This document shows positions 34,066 through 42,249 of a DNA stretch of 50,411 bases, one piece after another. Location: assembly GCA_030447245.1 (NCBI GenBank), contig JAUJPG010000006.1, forward strand, positions 44,576 through 94,986, read 5' to 3'. The notes under the pieces are model-generated. The model was not told where the DNA came from and made no database searches. It saw only the letters and a program-made list of their open reading frames with translations. This DNA is from Chloroflexota bacterium (GTDB taxonomy: Bacteria > Chloroflexota > UBA6077 > JACCZL01). The position numbers were made by a program, and so were the translations under genes. Each line of letters starts with the position of its first letter. Position 1 is the stretch's first letter.

Positions 34066-34186
34066 GGCTGGCCACCCCATGAAATCGGCCTGACGGGCGT
34101 CGGCCGAGGCGTATCACGCTGGACTGTACGGCCGGGCCTGGTAGTCCGGCAACGATCGCCGCCCGGTCGGGGACGTCGTGGTGCCA

Positions 34187-34195
34187 TGCTAGACT
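34187..34195 (+). promoter_or_regulatory. Candidate extended -10 promoter of the ECF operon
   Basis: TG-C-TAGACT: an extended -10 element 62 bases before the ecfA1 start. No clear -35. Confidence 0.45.
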
Positions 34196-34198
34196 TGC

Positions 34199-34218
34199 CG
34201 CGGCTCCGCCGAGCCGCG
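34199..34218 (+). promoter_or_regulatory. 5'-terminal hairpin of the ECF operon leader
   Basis: CGCGGCTC (34199-34206), loop CGCC, GAGCCGCG (34211-34218): a perfect 8-bp stem starting four bases after the -10 box, so it would form the extreme 5' end of the mRNA, as at rplU. Confidence 0.5.
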
Positions 34219-34256
34219 TGACCTGCGGGAGGTCATTGAGGTGGGAGGCAGCGGTG

Positions 34257-35135
34257 ATGGACAACCCGTTGGTCATCGTCGAAGCGGTGCACTTCCAGTA
34301 TCGCGGCCGAGGCGAGCAGGCTATCGTTGCGCTGGATGGCGTGTCGCTCACGGTGGACGAGGGCGAGCGCGTGGCGATCCTCGGCCGGAATGGGTCGGGC
34401 AAGTCGACCCTTGCGAAGCATCTGAACGGCCTGCTGCTTCCGACCGGGGGACGGGTGCTCGTCAACGGCGTCGACACGCGCGATTCCAATCGTCGTCGCG
34501 AGATCCGCCAGACGGTGGGCATGGTGTTCCAGAACCCTGACAACCAGCTCGTCGCGACGATCGTCGAGGAGGACGTGGCGTTTGGCCCGGAGAACCTGGG
34601 ACTGCCATCCGACGAGATCCGGCGCCGCGTCGAGGAAGCGCTGGAGCGGGTCGACTTGCTCCAACTACGGCGCCGACCACCGCACCTACTTTCTGGGGGT
34701 CAGAAGCAGCGTGTCGCACTCGCCGGCGTCCTGGCGATGCACCCGCGCGTGCTGGTGCTCGACGAGTCGACCGCGATGCTGGACCCACTCGGTCGCGCGG
34801 AGGTTCGTGCCGCTGTTCGCCGACTGCACGCTGAGGGAACGACCGTGATCGCGGTGACCCACTTCATGGAAGAAGCGGTGGAAGCTGATCGCGTCGTGGT
34901 GATGGACGCTGGACGCATCGTGCTGGGTGGTGTCCCCCGAGACGTCTTTGGCCGCGCCGACCAGCTGCGGGAGCTGCGACTCGACCTCCCACAAGTTACC
35001 GAGCTTGGCCGACGGATTTCCGAGCAGTTGCCAGGCTTCCCGAAGGTCCTGCTCGGTGTTGAAGAGGCGGCCGACGCCATCGTCGAGCGCGCGTGCCCAT
35101 CCGAGACATGTTTCGCTGGTCCCGGGTCGGGATGA
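34257..35135 (+). CDS. ecfA1: ECF transporter ATPase EcfA1
   Basis: One of the two ATPases of an energy-coupling-factor (vitamin/micronutrient) importer. The 292-residue protein has Walker A GRNGSGKST (43-51), the Q-loop VFQNPDNQLVATIVEEDVAFG typical of EcfA, signature LSGGQKQRVALAG, Walker B VLVLDESTAMLDP and the switch VTHFMEEAVEADRV. The sequence QNPDNQ with VxEDVAFG separates EcfA from other ABC ATPases. ATG 34257 has GGGAGG upstream. The stop overlaps ecfA2 as ATGA. It is the first gene of a six-gene operon that also holds ecfT, two hydrolases and an S-component. Confidence 0.94.
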   Translation: MDNPLVIVEAVHFQYRGRGEQAIVALDGVSLTVDEGERVAILGRNGSGKSTLAKHLNGLLLPTGGRVLVNGVDTRDSNRRREIRQTVGMVFQNPDNQLVATIVEEDVAFGPENLGLPSDEIRRRVEEALERVDLLQLRRRPPHLLSGGQKQRVALAGVLAMHPRVLVLDESTAMLDPLGRAEVRAAVRRLHAEGTTVIAVTHFMEEAVEADRVVVMDAGRIVLGGVPRDVFGRADQLRELRLDLPQVTELGRRISEQLPGFPKVLLGVEEAADAIVERACPSETCFAGPGSG

Positions 35136-36004
35136 CCGAGATTGCCATCCCGATCGTCGAGGTCCGGGACCTGTGGCATACCTACCTCGCTGGGACGCCG
35201 TTGGAGTCTCGCGCCCTCAGCGGCGTCGACTTCGAGCTACGTCAGGGCGAGATCGCGGCAATCATTGGCCACACCGGCTCAGGGAAGTCCACACTCGTCC
35301 AGCATCTGAATGGCCTGCTACGGCCGCAGCGCGGGACGGTCCGCGTTGACGGACGCGACCTGGGAGATCCGAACGTCGATCTCCGCGGCGTACGCCGCCG
35401 CGTGGGGCTCGTGTTCCAATTGCCAGAACAGCAGCTCTTCGACCCCACCGTTGGCGACGACGTCGCGTTCGGGCCGCGCAAACTGGGGTGCGACCGGGAT
35501 GAAGTGCGGCGCCGCGTGCGCGAGGCGATGGAGGCCGTCGGGCTTGGCTTCAAGGATTTCAAGGACCGCTATACATTCGGGCTGAGTGGTGGCGAGATGC
35601 GGCGCGTCGCGATCGCAGGCGTGCTGGCAATGGAACCGCGTGTGCTGGTTCTGGACGAGCCGACCGCTGGGCTGGACCCTCTTGGGCGCATCGAACTGCT
35701 CGACAGCATTCTCCGACTTCGCGACCAGCGGGGGATCGCAATCCTGTTCGTGTCGCACAACATGGAGGAGGTGGCGGAGGTTGCCGAACGCGTATGGGTC
35801 ATCGCCGGCGGCAGGTCCGTGCTGAGTGGGTCGGTTCGGGAGGTTTTTCGCCGTCGCGAGGAGTTGAAGACCCTGGGACTTGGCGTGCCCCAGGTTACTG
35901 AGCTGATGGAAGCGCTCTCCGCAAGGAGCCTGGACGTGCCGCTCGGGGTGTTCACGCTAGATGAGGCCGAGGCAGCGGTGTGGACGATTTTGCGCCGTGA
36001 GTGA
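35132..36004 (+). CDS. ecfA2: ECF transporter ATPase EcfA2
   Basis: The second ATPase of the ECF module, 290 residues. Walker A is GHTGSGKST, the Q-loop is VFQLPEQQLFDPTVGDDVAFG (the LPEQQLF string is diagnostic for EcfA2), the signature LSGGEMRRVAIAG, and Walker B VLVLDEPTAGLDP, with the switch His in VSHNMEEV. It forms a heterodimer with EcfA1 and couples ATP hydrolysis to toppling of the S-component. ATG 35132 overlaps the ecfA1 stop (ATGA), and its own stop overlaps ecfT by eight bases, so the three subunits are translationally coupled. Confidence 0.95.
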   Translation: MTEIAIPIVEVRDLWHTYLAGTPLESRALSGVDFELRQGEIAAIIGHTGSGKSTLVQHLNGLLRPQRGTVRVDGRDLGDPNVDLRGVRRRVGLVFQLPEQQLFDPTVGDDVAFGPRKLGCDRDEVRRRVREAMEAVGLGFKDFKDRYTFGLSGGEMRRVAIAGVLAMEPRVLVLDEPTAGLDPLGRIELLDSILRLRDQRGIAILFVSHNMEEVAEVAERVWVIAGGRSVLSGSVREVFRRREELKTLGLGVPQVTELMEALSARSLDVPLGVFTLDEAEAAVWTILRRE

Positions 36005-36863
36005 GTTCGATTTTCTGCGAGACGTCACGGTAGGTCAGTATTTGCCTGGCACCTCGGTCACGCACCGGATGGACCCACGCGCCAAGCTCGTCGCCCTGGT
36101 CCTGCTGATCTGGGCGATCACTTCGGTGCCCACGTACCTCGGCAATGTGGTCCTGATCCTGAGTATTCTCGCGCTGATCGTGTTCTCGGGTCTGCCACTT
36201 GGCTACGTCCTCCGCGGGATCCGGCCGGTTCTGCCCGTGTTAGCTCTCTTCCTCATCTTCCAGCTCCTGTTCGCTGGCAACTATGACCCGAGTGGCAGCC
36301 CGGTGCTCTGGCAGGCGCGTCCGTCGCTCGGGCCGCTATCACTCAGCTTCACCGTGACGGAGGCTAGCTTGCGGCTTTCAATGGTGTCAGTCGCTCGTCT
36401 ATTCTGCCTGCTCATGGTTACGAGCGTGCTGACCTTCACGACGACCACCACTGGTCTGACTCACGGGCTCGAGGCGCTTCTCGCTCCTTTGCGGCCGCTC
36501 AAGGTGCCCGGTCACGAGCTGGCGATGATGCTGGCCATTGCACTCCGCTTCGTGCCGACCTTGGCTGAAGAGCTGGAGCGGATCATGAAGGCCCAGGCCT
36601 CGCGCGGGGCCGACTTCGGCGGCCCCGGTCGCCTGCGCTTCATCCAGCAAACGCGGCAGCTGGTGCCGGTCGTGGTGCCGCTGTTTGTCAGCACCTTCCG
36701 GCGCGCCGAGGAGCTGGTCCTGGCGATGGAAGCGCGCTGTTACGTCGGCGGCATCGGACGCACCCGACTCACCCTGCTCCGGATGCGGCGAATGGACTGG
36801 GTTGCACTGGCCTGCGTGGCCGGGTACGTGGTCTCGATGCTGCTGGTGCCGTTTCCTGTCTGA
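35997..36863 (+). CDS. ecfT: ECF transporter transmembrane scaffold EcfT
   Basis: The membrane scaffold that links the ATPases to S-components. The 288-residue protein starts at GTG 35997 inside the end of ecfA2. SVTHRMDPRAKLVALVLLIW is the usual EcfT N-terminus, followed by about five hydrophobic helices. The coupling-helix region has MKAQASRGADFGGPGRLRF, whose SRG corresponds to an Ala-Arg-Gly type motif that contacts the ATPases, and FRRAEELVLAMEARCYVGG carries the second such motif. A final helix ends the protein. The 89 bases to the next gene contain no obvious terminator, so transcription probably continues into the peptidase genes. Confidence 0.94.
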   Translation: MSEFDFLRDVTVGQYLPGTSVTHRMDPRAKLVALVLLIWAITSVPTYLGNVVLILSILALIVFSGLPLGYVLRGIRPVLPVLALFLIFQLLFAGNYDPSGSPVLWQARPSLGPLSLSFTVTEASLRLSMVSVARLFCLLMVTSVLTFTTTTTGLTHGLEALLAPLRPLKVPGHELAMMLAIALRFVPTLAEELERIMKAQASRGADFGGPGRLRFIQQTRQLVPVVVPLFVSTFRRAEELVLAMEARCYVGGIGRTRLTLLRMRRMDWVALACVAGYVVSMLLVPFPV

Positions 36864-36952
36864 GTCGAGGAACCGCTGCCTACGCCTTCCAAGTCGAGCC
36901 AGCGGCCGGTGCGCCTGCACTGCGCGGTTCGGACCGGCTACCCTGCACCAAG

Positions 36953-37957
36953 ATGATGACGTCAATTTGCGACGTTCCGGGGCTGATCGTCGGGCACGAT
37001 ACCGACGAGGTGAGTGTAACCGGGTGTACCGTCGTGCTGCCGACCAGTCGGGAGGGGGCGGTCGGCGGGGTGGACGTGCGGGGTGGGGCGCCGGGTACGC
37101 GCGAGACGGATCTCCTGCGGCCAGAGAACCTCGTGGGGCGCGTGCACGGGGTGCTGCTTACCGGCGGGAGCGCCTTCGGATTGGATGCGGCGGCTGGGGT
37201 CATGCGGCACCTGGAGGAGCGGGGCGTTGGGTTTCGGGTCGCTGAGGCGATTGTGCCAATCGTGCCGAGCGCCGTGCTGTTCGATCTGCTGGTTGGGAGC
37301 GGTCGTGCACGCCCGAACGCGGACGCCGGCGCTCGCGCCTGTGCTAATGCGACGAGTGCACCGCCGGCTCAGGGCAGCGTGGGCGCCGGGACTGGCGCAA
37401 CCGTCGGCAAGCTGAATGGCCCGGCGTGGGCGACCAAGGGAGGGATCGGCTCGGCCAGCGTCCGGCTCGCGGACGGGACGACAGTTGGTGCGCTCATAGC
37501 GGTCAATGCCATCGGCCAGGTTGTCGACCTGCATACGGGGCGCACGCTGGCCGGCGCACGTCGATTGGATGGCCCAGGCTTCGAACCGCACGAGGCTTAC
37601 CTTGGGTCCGGCGCGCGTGGCAGTGTTGCCGGAGTCGCACCGGCCCCGGGAGCGAACACGACAATCGGCGTGGTGGCCACCGACGCCCGACTTGACAAGG
37701 CGGGGGTGACGAGGTTGGCCCAGGTCGCTCATGATGGCATGGCCCTAGCCATCCGCCCGGCACACACGATGTATGACGGGGATACGATCTTCGCTCTCTC
37801 CACCGGTGAGGCAGGCGTGCCACGGCCAGCGAGCGAGCAGGCCCAACTGGGAGCGGCAGCGGTGTGGGCGGTGGCCGAAGCGATCGTTCGGGCGGTCCGA
37901 GCTGCGCGTGGACTCGGGGGTGTGCCAGCCACCTCAGAGCTTCGTTGGGCAACTTGA
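36953..37957 (+). CDS. P1-family (DmpA/ThnT-like) N-terminal-nucleophile peptidase
   Basis: A 334-residue member of peptidase family S58/P1, self-processing hydrolases that include the D-aminopeptidase DmpA, beta-peptidyl aminopeptidases and the pantetheine hydrolase ThnT. Family hallmarks are PGLIVGHDTD at the start, GVLLTGGSAFGLDAAAGVM, GSVGAGTGATVGKLNG and the cleavage-site region PGANTTIGVVATDA (near residue 235), where a Thr would become the new N-terminal nucleophile. HDGMALAIRPAHTMYDGDTIFALSTG is the conserved C-terminal part. There is no signal peptide, so it acts in the cytoplasm, presumably on an imported amide or short peptide. ATG 36953 and ATG 36956 are both possible. It overlaps the following M20 gene as TTGA. 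Confidence 0.88.
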   Translation: MMTSICDVPGLIVGHDTDEVSVTGCTVVLPTSREGAVGGVDVRGGAPGTRETDLLRPENLVGRVHGVLLTGGSAFGLDAAAGVMRHLEERGVGFRVAEAIVPIVPSAVLFDLLVGSGRARPNADAGARACANATSAPPAQGSVGAGTGATVGKLNGPAWATKGGIGSASVRLADGTTVGALIAVNAIGQVVDLHTGRTLAGARRLDGPGFEPHEAYLGSGARGSVAGVAPAPGANTTIGVVATDARLDKAGVTRLAQVAHDGMALAIRPAHTMYDGDTIFALSTGEAGVPRPASEQAQLGAAAVWAVAEAIVRAVRAARGLGGVPATSELRWAT

Positions 37958-39255
37958 GTGCATTGTCGCCGCTCGAGCGGCGCGCGTCTGAAGCGGTCGA
38001 TACCCTGGTCGACGAAATGGTCGACTTCTGTCGACGGCTCGTCCGTATCCCGACGGTCAATCCGCCAGGTCAGCACTACGCGGTGTGTGCAGAACTGATC
38101 GGCGCAGAGCTCGGACGCCAGGGCTACGGTGTGGAGTACATCAGCGCCGACAGTCATGCCGACCACACCGCCGAGTACCCGCGGATCAACGTTGTTGGGC
38201 GACTCGACGGAACGGCGCCGCGGCCGTGTGTTCACTTCAATGGCCACTTCGACGTGGTGCCGGTCGGCGATGGGTGGAGCGTTGACCCATTCGGGGCCGA
38301 GCTGCGCGACGGAAGGATCTACGGACGCGGCACCTGCGACCAGAAGGCCGGCATTGCCGCGTCGATCTACGCGGTCGAGGCGATCCGACGAGCCGGCGTC
38401 CGCCTGAGGGGCTCAGTCGAGCAAAGTGCGACTGTCGACGAAGAGAGCGGAGGCTACGCCGGAGTCGCCGACCTCTGCGATCGAGGGATCTTCAGCTCGC
38501 ACCGCCAGGATCACGTGGTCATCACCGAGCCGCTCAACCACGATCGCGTCTGCATCGGCCATCGCGGCGTGTACTGGTTCGAGGTCACGACTCACGGTCG
38601 AATCGCCCATGGCAGCATGCCGGGCTACGGTGTGAACGCGGCGGACATGATGGCCCGCTTCATCGAGGCGGTCAATGGCGAGCTGCGGCCCCGCCTGGAG
38701 GCCCGCACGACTGCAATGCCGGTCCAGCCAGCGGCGGCTCGCCACTCGACAATCAATTTAAACGCGCTCCACGGAGGCCAGGAGATCGGACCACGGTTTC
38801 TGGCGTCGTGCGTCGCCGACCGCTGCCTGGCCGTCTACGACCGACGCTATCTACACGAGGAAGAGCTCGAGACGGTGAGGGGCGAGATCGTCGAGCTGCT
38901 CGAAGAGCTGGCTCGTCGCGACGAGCGTTTCCGCTACACGCTGCGCGATCTCTGGAGCGTGCCGCCGGTGGCCACGCCGCTGGATGCTCGAGTGGTGACG
39001 ACGTTCGAGGGCGCGGTTGAAGGGGTGGTGGGCCGTCCCGCGGAGATCGTCGCAAGTCCCGGCACCTACGATCAGAAGCACGTGACGCGTCGGGCTGGCA
39101 TCGTCGAGTGCATTGCCTATGGGCCAGGAATCCTGGACCTGGCTCACCTACCCGATGAATACGTCGTCGTGGACGACCTGGTCTCGTCGGCCAAGGTTAT
39201 GGCTGTGGCAACGATGCGCCTCGTCGGTGTCGAGGATCGATCGAGAGGAGGCTGA
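37954..39255 (+). CDS. M20-family metallopeptidase/deacylase
   Basis: A 433-residue zinc hydrolase of the ArgE/DapE/carboxypeptidase G2 group, which cleaves amide bonds of N-acyl amino acids or dipeptides. The metal ligands are visible: HFNGHFDVVPVG (His, then catalytic Asp), GRGTCDQKAGIAA (bridging Asp), DEESGG (base and ligand Glu), ITEPLN and the last His in YDQKHVTRRAGI. The dimerisation domain sits around ARHSTINLNALHGG. No signal peptide is seen. TTG 37954 overlaps the P1 peptidase stop (TTGA), and the stop is one base before the S-component ATG, so it is embedded in the ECF operon. The substrate is unknown, but probably related to what the transporter imports. Confidence 0.9.
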   Translation: MSALSPLERRASEAVDTLVDEMVDFCRRLVRIPTVNPPGQHYAVCAELIGAELGRQGYGVEYISADSHADHTAEYPRINVVGRLDGTAPRPCVHFNGHFDVVPVGDGWSVDPFGAELRDGRIYGRGTCDQKAGIAASIYAVEAIRRAGVRLRGSVEQSATVDEESGGYAGVADLCDRGIFSSHRQDHVVITEPLNHDRVCIGHRGVYWFEVTTHGRIAHGSMPGYGVNAADMMARFIEAVNGELRPRLEARTTAMPVQPAAARHSTINLNALHGGQEIGPRFLASCVADRCLAVYDRRYLHEEELETVRGEIVELLEELARRDERFRYTLRDLWSVPPVATPLDARVVTTFEGAVEGVVGRPAEIVASPGTYDQKHVTRRAGIVECIAYGPGILDLAHLPDEYVVVDDLVSSAKVMAVATMRLVGVEDRSRGG

Positions 39256-39256
39256 A

Positions 39257-39826
39257 ATGGCAAGTTTCGAAAGTGGTGATCGTAGCGGGACCGCGACGTC
39301 GGTTGGTACGCGCACCATCGTCATCTCCGGGCTGCTGGCCGCGATTCAGATTCTGCTCGGGCTGACCGGGATTGGCTTCATACCCCTACCCACCGGCGTC
39401 AACGCCACTATTCTGCACGTCCCGGCGATCATCGCCGGCGTGCTAGAAGGGCCGATCGCGGGCATCGCCGTGGGGCTCATCTTCGGCATCTTTAGCTTCC
39501 TGCGCGCCACAACCCCGCTGACGTCGGATCCGATAGTTGCCATCGGTCCACGGCTACTGATCGGGCTGGTAGCCTGGCTGGTGTTTACCGCGCTCCGGCG
39601 CATCAACGTCCCGCTGGCCGCCGCGGTGGCCGCCGTGGCGGGCACACTCACGAACACCGTGTTGGTGCTCTCACTGGGTGTGATCCGGGGTCACCTGCCT
39701 CCGGAGCTTGCCTGGACCATCGCGTTGACGAATGCGCCGGGAGAGGTGATCGTGGCAGCCTTGATCACCACCGCGGTAGTCGCGGCTGTGGCGGGCGGCG
39801 CCCGGGCACGCAGGTCCTCGGTGTAG
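39257..39826 (+). CDS. ECF transporter substrate-binding S-component
   Basis: A 189-residue, very hydrophobic protein with about six membrane helices, of the general ECF S-component type. The first helix TIVISGLLAAIQILLGLTGI, the loop IPLPTGVNATILHVPAIIAG and the glycine-rich helices (VLEGPIAGIAVGLIFGIFSF, AAVAAVAGTLTNTVLVLSLG) fit the family that includes pantothenate- and other vitamin-specific members. The substrate cannot be read directly. ATG 39257 has a near-perfect GAGAGGAGG ribosome binding site. It closes the operon with ecfA1A2T and the two hydrolases, so a dedicated substrate that is hydrolysed after uptake is a reasonable inference. Confidence 0.85.
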   Translation: MASFESGDRSGTATSVGTRTIVISGLLAAIQILLGLTGIGFIPLPTGVNATILHVPAIIAGVLEGPIAGIAVGLIFGIFSFLRATTPLTSDPIVAIGPRLLIGLVAWLVFTALRRINVPLAAAVAAVAGTLTNTVLVLSLGVIRGHLPPELAWTIALTNAPGEVIVAALITTAVVAAVAGGARARRSSV

Positions 39827-39875
39827 TCCGGAGCCCAATGTTGGTCCACCGACTCGAAGCCCGTCGCCCCCGCCG

Positions 39876-39884
39876 TGCTATAGT
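39876..39884 (+). promoter_or_regulatory. Extended -10 promoter of rel; leaderless transcript
   Basis: TG-C-TATAGT ends six bases before the ATG at 39891, so transcription should start at or next to the A of the start codon. There is no room for a Shine-Dalgarno site on that transcript. Confidence 0.6.
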
Positions 39885-39890
39885 CGGGGC

Positions 39891-42122
39891 ATGACTGTCG
39901 AGGCGGCAGACAGGCCGCGCCAACGCTCGCCACTCGCCCCAACTGCCCTGCTCGCCCAGGTCGCAGCGTACCTTTCCTCGGCCGAAGTGGACGCCATCCG
40001 GCGTGCCTACGAGTTCGCTTTCGAGGCGCATCAAGGCCAGATGCGCGAGTCGGGTGAGCCCTACATTACGCACCCGCTGGCCGTCGCCGAGACGTTGGCG
40101 GAGCTGCGGCTCGACGTCAACACGGTCCTCGCGGCGCTGCTGCACGACGTGTCCGAGGATTGCGAGGTCCCGCTGTCCGAAGTCGAAACCCGCTTCGGGC
40201 ACGAGGTCTCCAAGCTGGTCGACGGCGTCACCAAGCTGTCCAGAGTACCCTGGTTCCAGGAAGAAGGGGCTCAGCCTCGCCCGATCGACAAGCAGGCGAT
40301 TTGGGCCGAGAGCATGCGCAAAATGTTCCTGGCCATGGCCGACGACGTCCGGGTGGTCTTGATCAAGCTGGCGGACCGCTTGCACAACATGCGAACGCTG
40401 GATGCTCGGCCGGTTGAGAAGCGCCGTGCGGTGGCCCGCGAGACGATGGATATCTATGCTCCGCTGGCAAATCGCCTGGGCATCTGGCAGATCAAGTGGC
40501 AGCTTGAAGACCTCTCCTTCCGCCAACTCGAGCCGGCAACCTACAAGGAGATCGCTGGCAAGCTGGCTAGTCGGCGAGTGCAGCGCGAGCGGCTGATCGA
40601 ACGCGCCATCGAAGTGCTCCGCGCGGAGTTGCCGCGTGCTGGTGTCCAGGCCGAAATCAGCGGGCGCCCGAAGCATATCTACAGTATCTACCGCAAGATG
40701 AAGGCGCGTGCGACGGACGTGAGTCAGCTGTACGACTTGCTGGCCGTGCGCGTCCTGGTCGACACCAAGGAAGCGTGTTACGGCGTGCTTGGGCTCGTCC
40801 ACGCGCTCTGGCGCCCGCTACCAGGCCAGTTCGACGACTACATCGCCAGCCCAAAGGAGAGTGGATACCAATCGCTACACACGACGGTTGTGGCTCTCGA
40901 CGGTCAGCCGCTCGAGATCCAGATCCGCACCAAGGAGATGCACCAGCTGGCCGAATACGGGGTCGCGGCGCACTGGCGCTATAAGGAAGGTCGACCCCAG
41001 GACGTTCGTTTCGACGCGAAAGTTGCCTGGCTGCGCCAACTCATGGACTGGCAGAAGGACGTCGTGGGCGGCGCCCAGGCGTTCGTGGACTCGCTGACGA
41101 CGGACGTCTTTCAGGACCAGGTCTATGCGTTCACACCGAAGGGCGAGATCAAGGAGATGCCGGCGGGCGCGACAGCGCTCGACTTCGCCTACCGCGTACA
41201 CACCGAAGTCGGCCACAAGTGCGTCGGCGCCAAGGTGAATGGGCGGATGGTCCCGCTCGACCGTCGTCTGCAGAACGGCGACATCGTCGAGGTCATCACC
41301 GCCCGCGGCTCCAAGGGGCCGAGCCGTGATTGGCTGAACCCTAACCTCGGCTACCTGCGCACCGCGAACGCACGCGAGAAGGTGCGTCAATGGTTTCGCC
41401 GCCAGCAGCGCGACGAAAACGTGCAGCGCGGGCGGGAGCTGCTCGACAAGGAGTGCAAGCGGCTGTCGCTCGACAGCGTCAAGCTGGACGATGTGGCCCA
41501 GCTTTTCAAGTACGAGCGGGGCGACGATTTCCTGGCCGCGATCGGCTACGGCGACGTACATCCACATCAGGTAGCGATGCGCATCGCCAGCGAGCTGCGC
41601 GAGACTGAGGAACCGGAGACCCCGACGCTCCGTCCCGCGTCGGCACCGTCTAGTGCCGGGGTGCGCGTACTCGGGGTCGGCGATCTCCTCACCCGCCTCG
41701 CTCGCTGCTGCAACCCGGTGCCCGGCGACGCGATCATCGGCTACATCACCCGCGGCAAGGGCGTGACGGTCCACCGAGGCGATTGCTCGAGCGTTGAGCA
41801 TGAGCAGGACAAGGAGCGGCTGGTTACGGTGGACTGGGGACGAACAGAGCAGCAACTATTCCCGGTGACGCTCCGCGTGGAGGCCTGGGACCGCGTGGGT
41901 CTGGCGCGGGACGTCGCGGCGCTGCTGGCCGACGAAGGCCTCAGTATGACCGCCCAGAGCGCAGTCGTCCACAAGGACCAGACGGCCACGGTCTGGGCGA
42001 CCGTCGAGGTGAGCGGGCTGGACAAGCTCAGTCGCGTGTTGAGTCGCCTCGAGGGGGTCCGCGACGTGTTCAGCGCAGTTCGCGAGGTTGGCAAGCCGGC
42101 CACACTCGCCGGCGGACGCTAA
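39891..42122 (+). CDS. rel: Bifunctional (p)ppGpp synthetase/hydrolase (Rel/SpoT)
   Basis: Makes and degrades the stringent-response alarmone ppGpp. The 743-residue protein has the complete long-RSH order: HD hydrolase domain (THPLAVAETLAEL, LLHDVSEDCEV, VLIKLADRLHNMRTL), synthetase domain (GRPKHIYSIYRKM, YDLLAVRVLV, DDYIASPKESGYQSLHTTV, LEIQIRTKEMHQLAEYGVAAHW), TGS domain (DQVYAFTPKGEIKEMPAGAT), a zinc-finger-like cysteine region (ARCCNPVPGDAIIGYI) and a C-terminal ACT domain. The hydrolase His-Asp residues are intact, so both activities are expected. ATG 39891 immediately follows a promoter. It is the only RSH gene in the window. Confidence 0.96.
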   Translation: MTVEAADRPRQRSPLAPTALLAQVAAYLSSAEVDAIRRAYEFAFEAHQGQMRESGEPYITHPLAVAETLAELRLDVNTVLAALLHDVSEDCEVPLSEVETRFGHEVSKLVDGVTKLSRVPWFQEEGAQPRPIDKQAIWAESMRKMFLAMADDVRVVLIKLADRLHNMRTLDARPVEKRRAVARETMDIYAPLANRLGIWQIKWQLEDLSFRQLEPATYKEIAGKLASRRVQRERLIERAIEVLRAELPRAGVQAEISGRPKHIYSIYRKMKARATDVSQLYDLLAVRVLVDTKEACYGVLGLVHALWRPLPGQFDDYIASPKESGYQSLHTTVVALDGQPLEIQIRTKEMHQLAEYGVAAHWRYKEGRPQDVRFDAKVAWLRQLMDWQKDVVGGAQAFVDSLTTDVFQDQVYAFTPKGEIKEMPAGATALDFAYRVHTEVGHKCVGAKVNGRMVPLDRRLQNGDIVEVITARGSKGPSRDWLNPNLGYLRTANAREKVRQWFRRQQRDENVQRGRELLDKECKRLSLDSVKLDDVAQLFKYERGDDFLAAIGYGDVHPHQVAMRIASELRETEEPETPTLRPASAPSSAGVRVLGVGDLLTRLARCCNPVPGDAIIGYITRGKGVTVHRGDCSSVEHEQDKERLVTVDWGRTEQQLFPVTLRVEAWDRVGLARDVAALLADEGLSMTAQSAVVHKDQTATVWATVEVSGLDKLSRVLSRLEGVRDVFSAVREVGKPATLAGGR

Positions 42123-42166
42123 CAACCCGGCCCGGCCTTTTGCGGCCATGCTCGACGCCGGCCATC

Positions 42167-42247
42167 TACATGTGTGGGCATGCTGAGTCGGCTTTCGACC
42201 TGACGCTCGCCCCCGGCGACCGCTTGATCGAGGAGTGGCCGGATTGA
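42167..42247 (+). CDS. Possible 26-residue small ORF after rel
   Basis: ATG 42167 opens a short frame starting MCGHAESAFDLTLAPGDRLI and ending in the stop at 42245-42247. Third codon positions are mostly G or C as in genuine genes here, and the frame is open back to a TTG at 42140. There is no ribosome binding site or recognised family. It could be a small protein, the remnant of a larger gene, or chance. It overlaps nothing and fills most of the gap before the convergent FecR-domain gene. Confidence 0.25.
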   Translation, partial: YMCGHAESAFDLTLAPGDRLIEEWPD

Positions 42248-42249
42248 GG

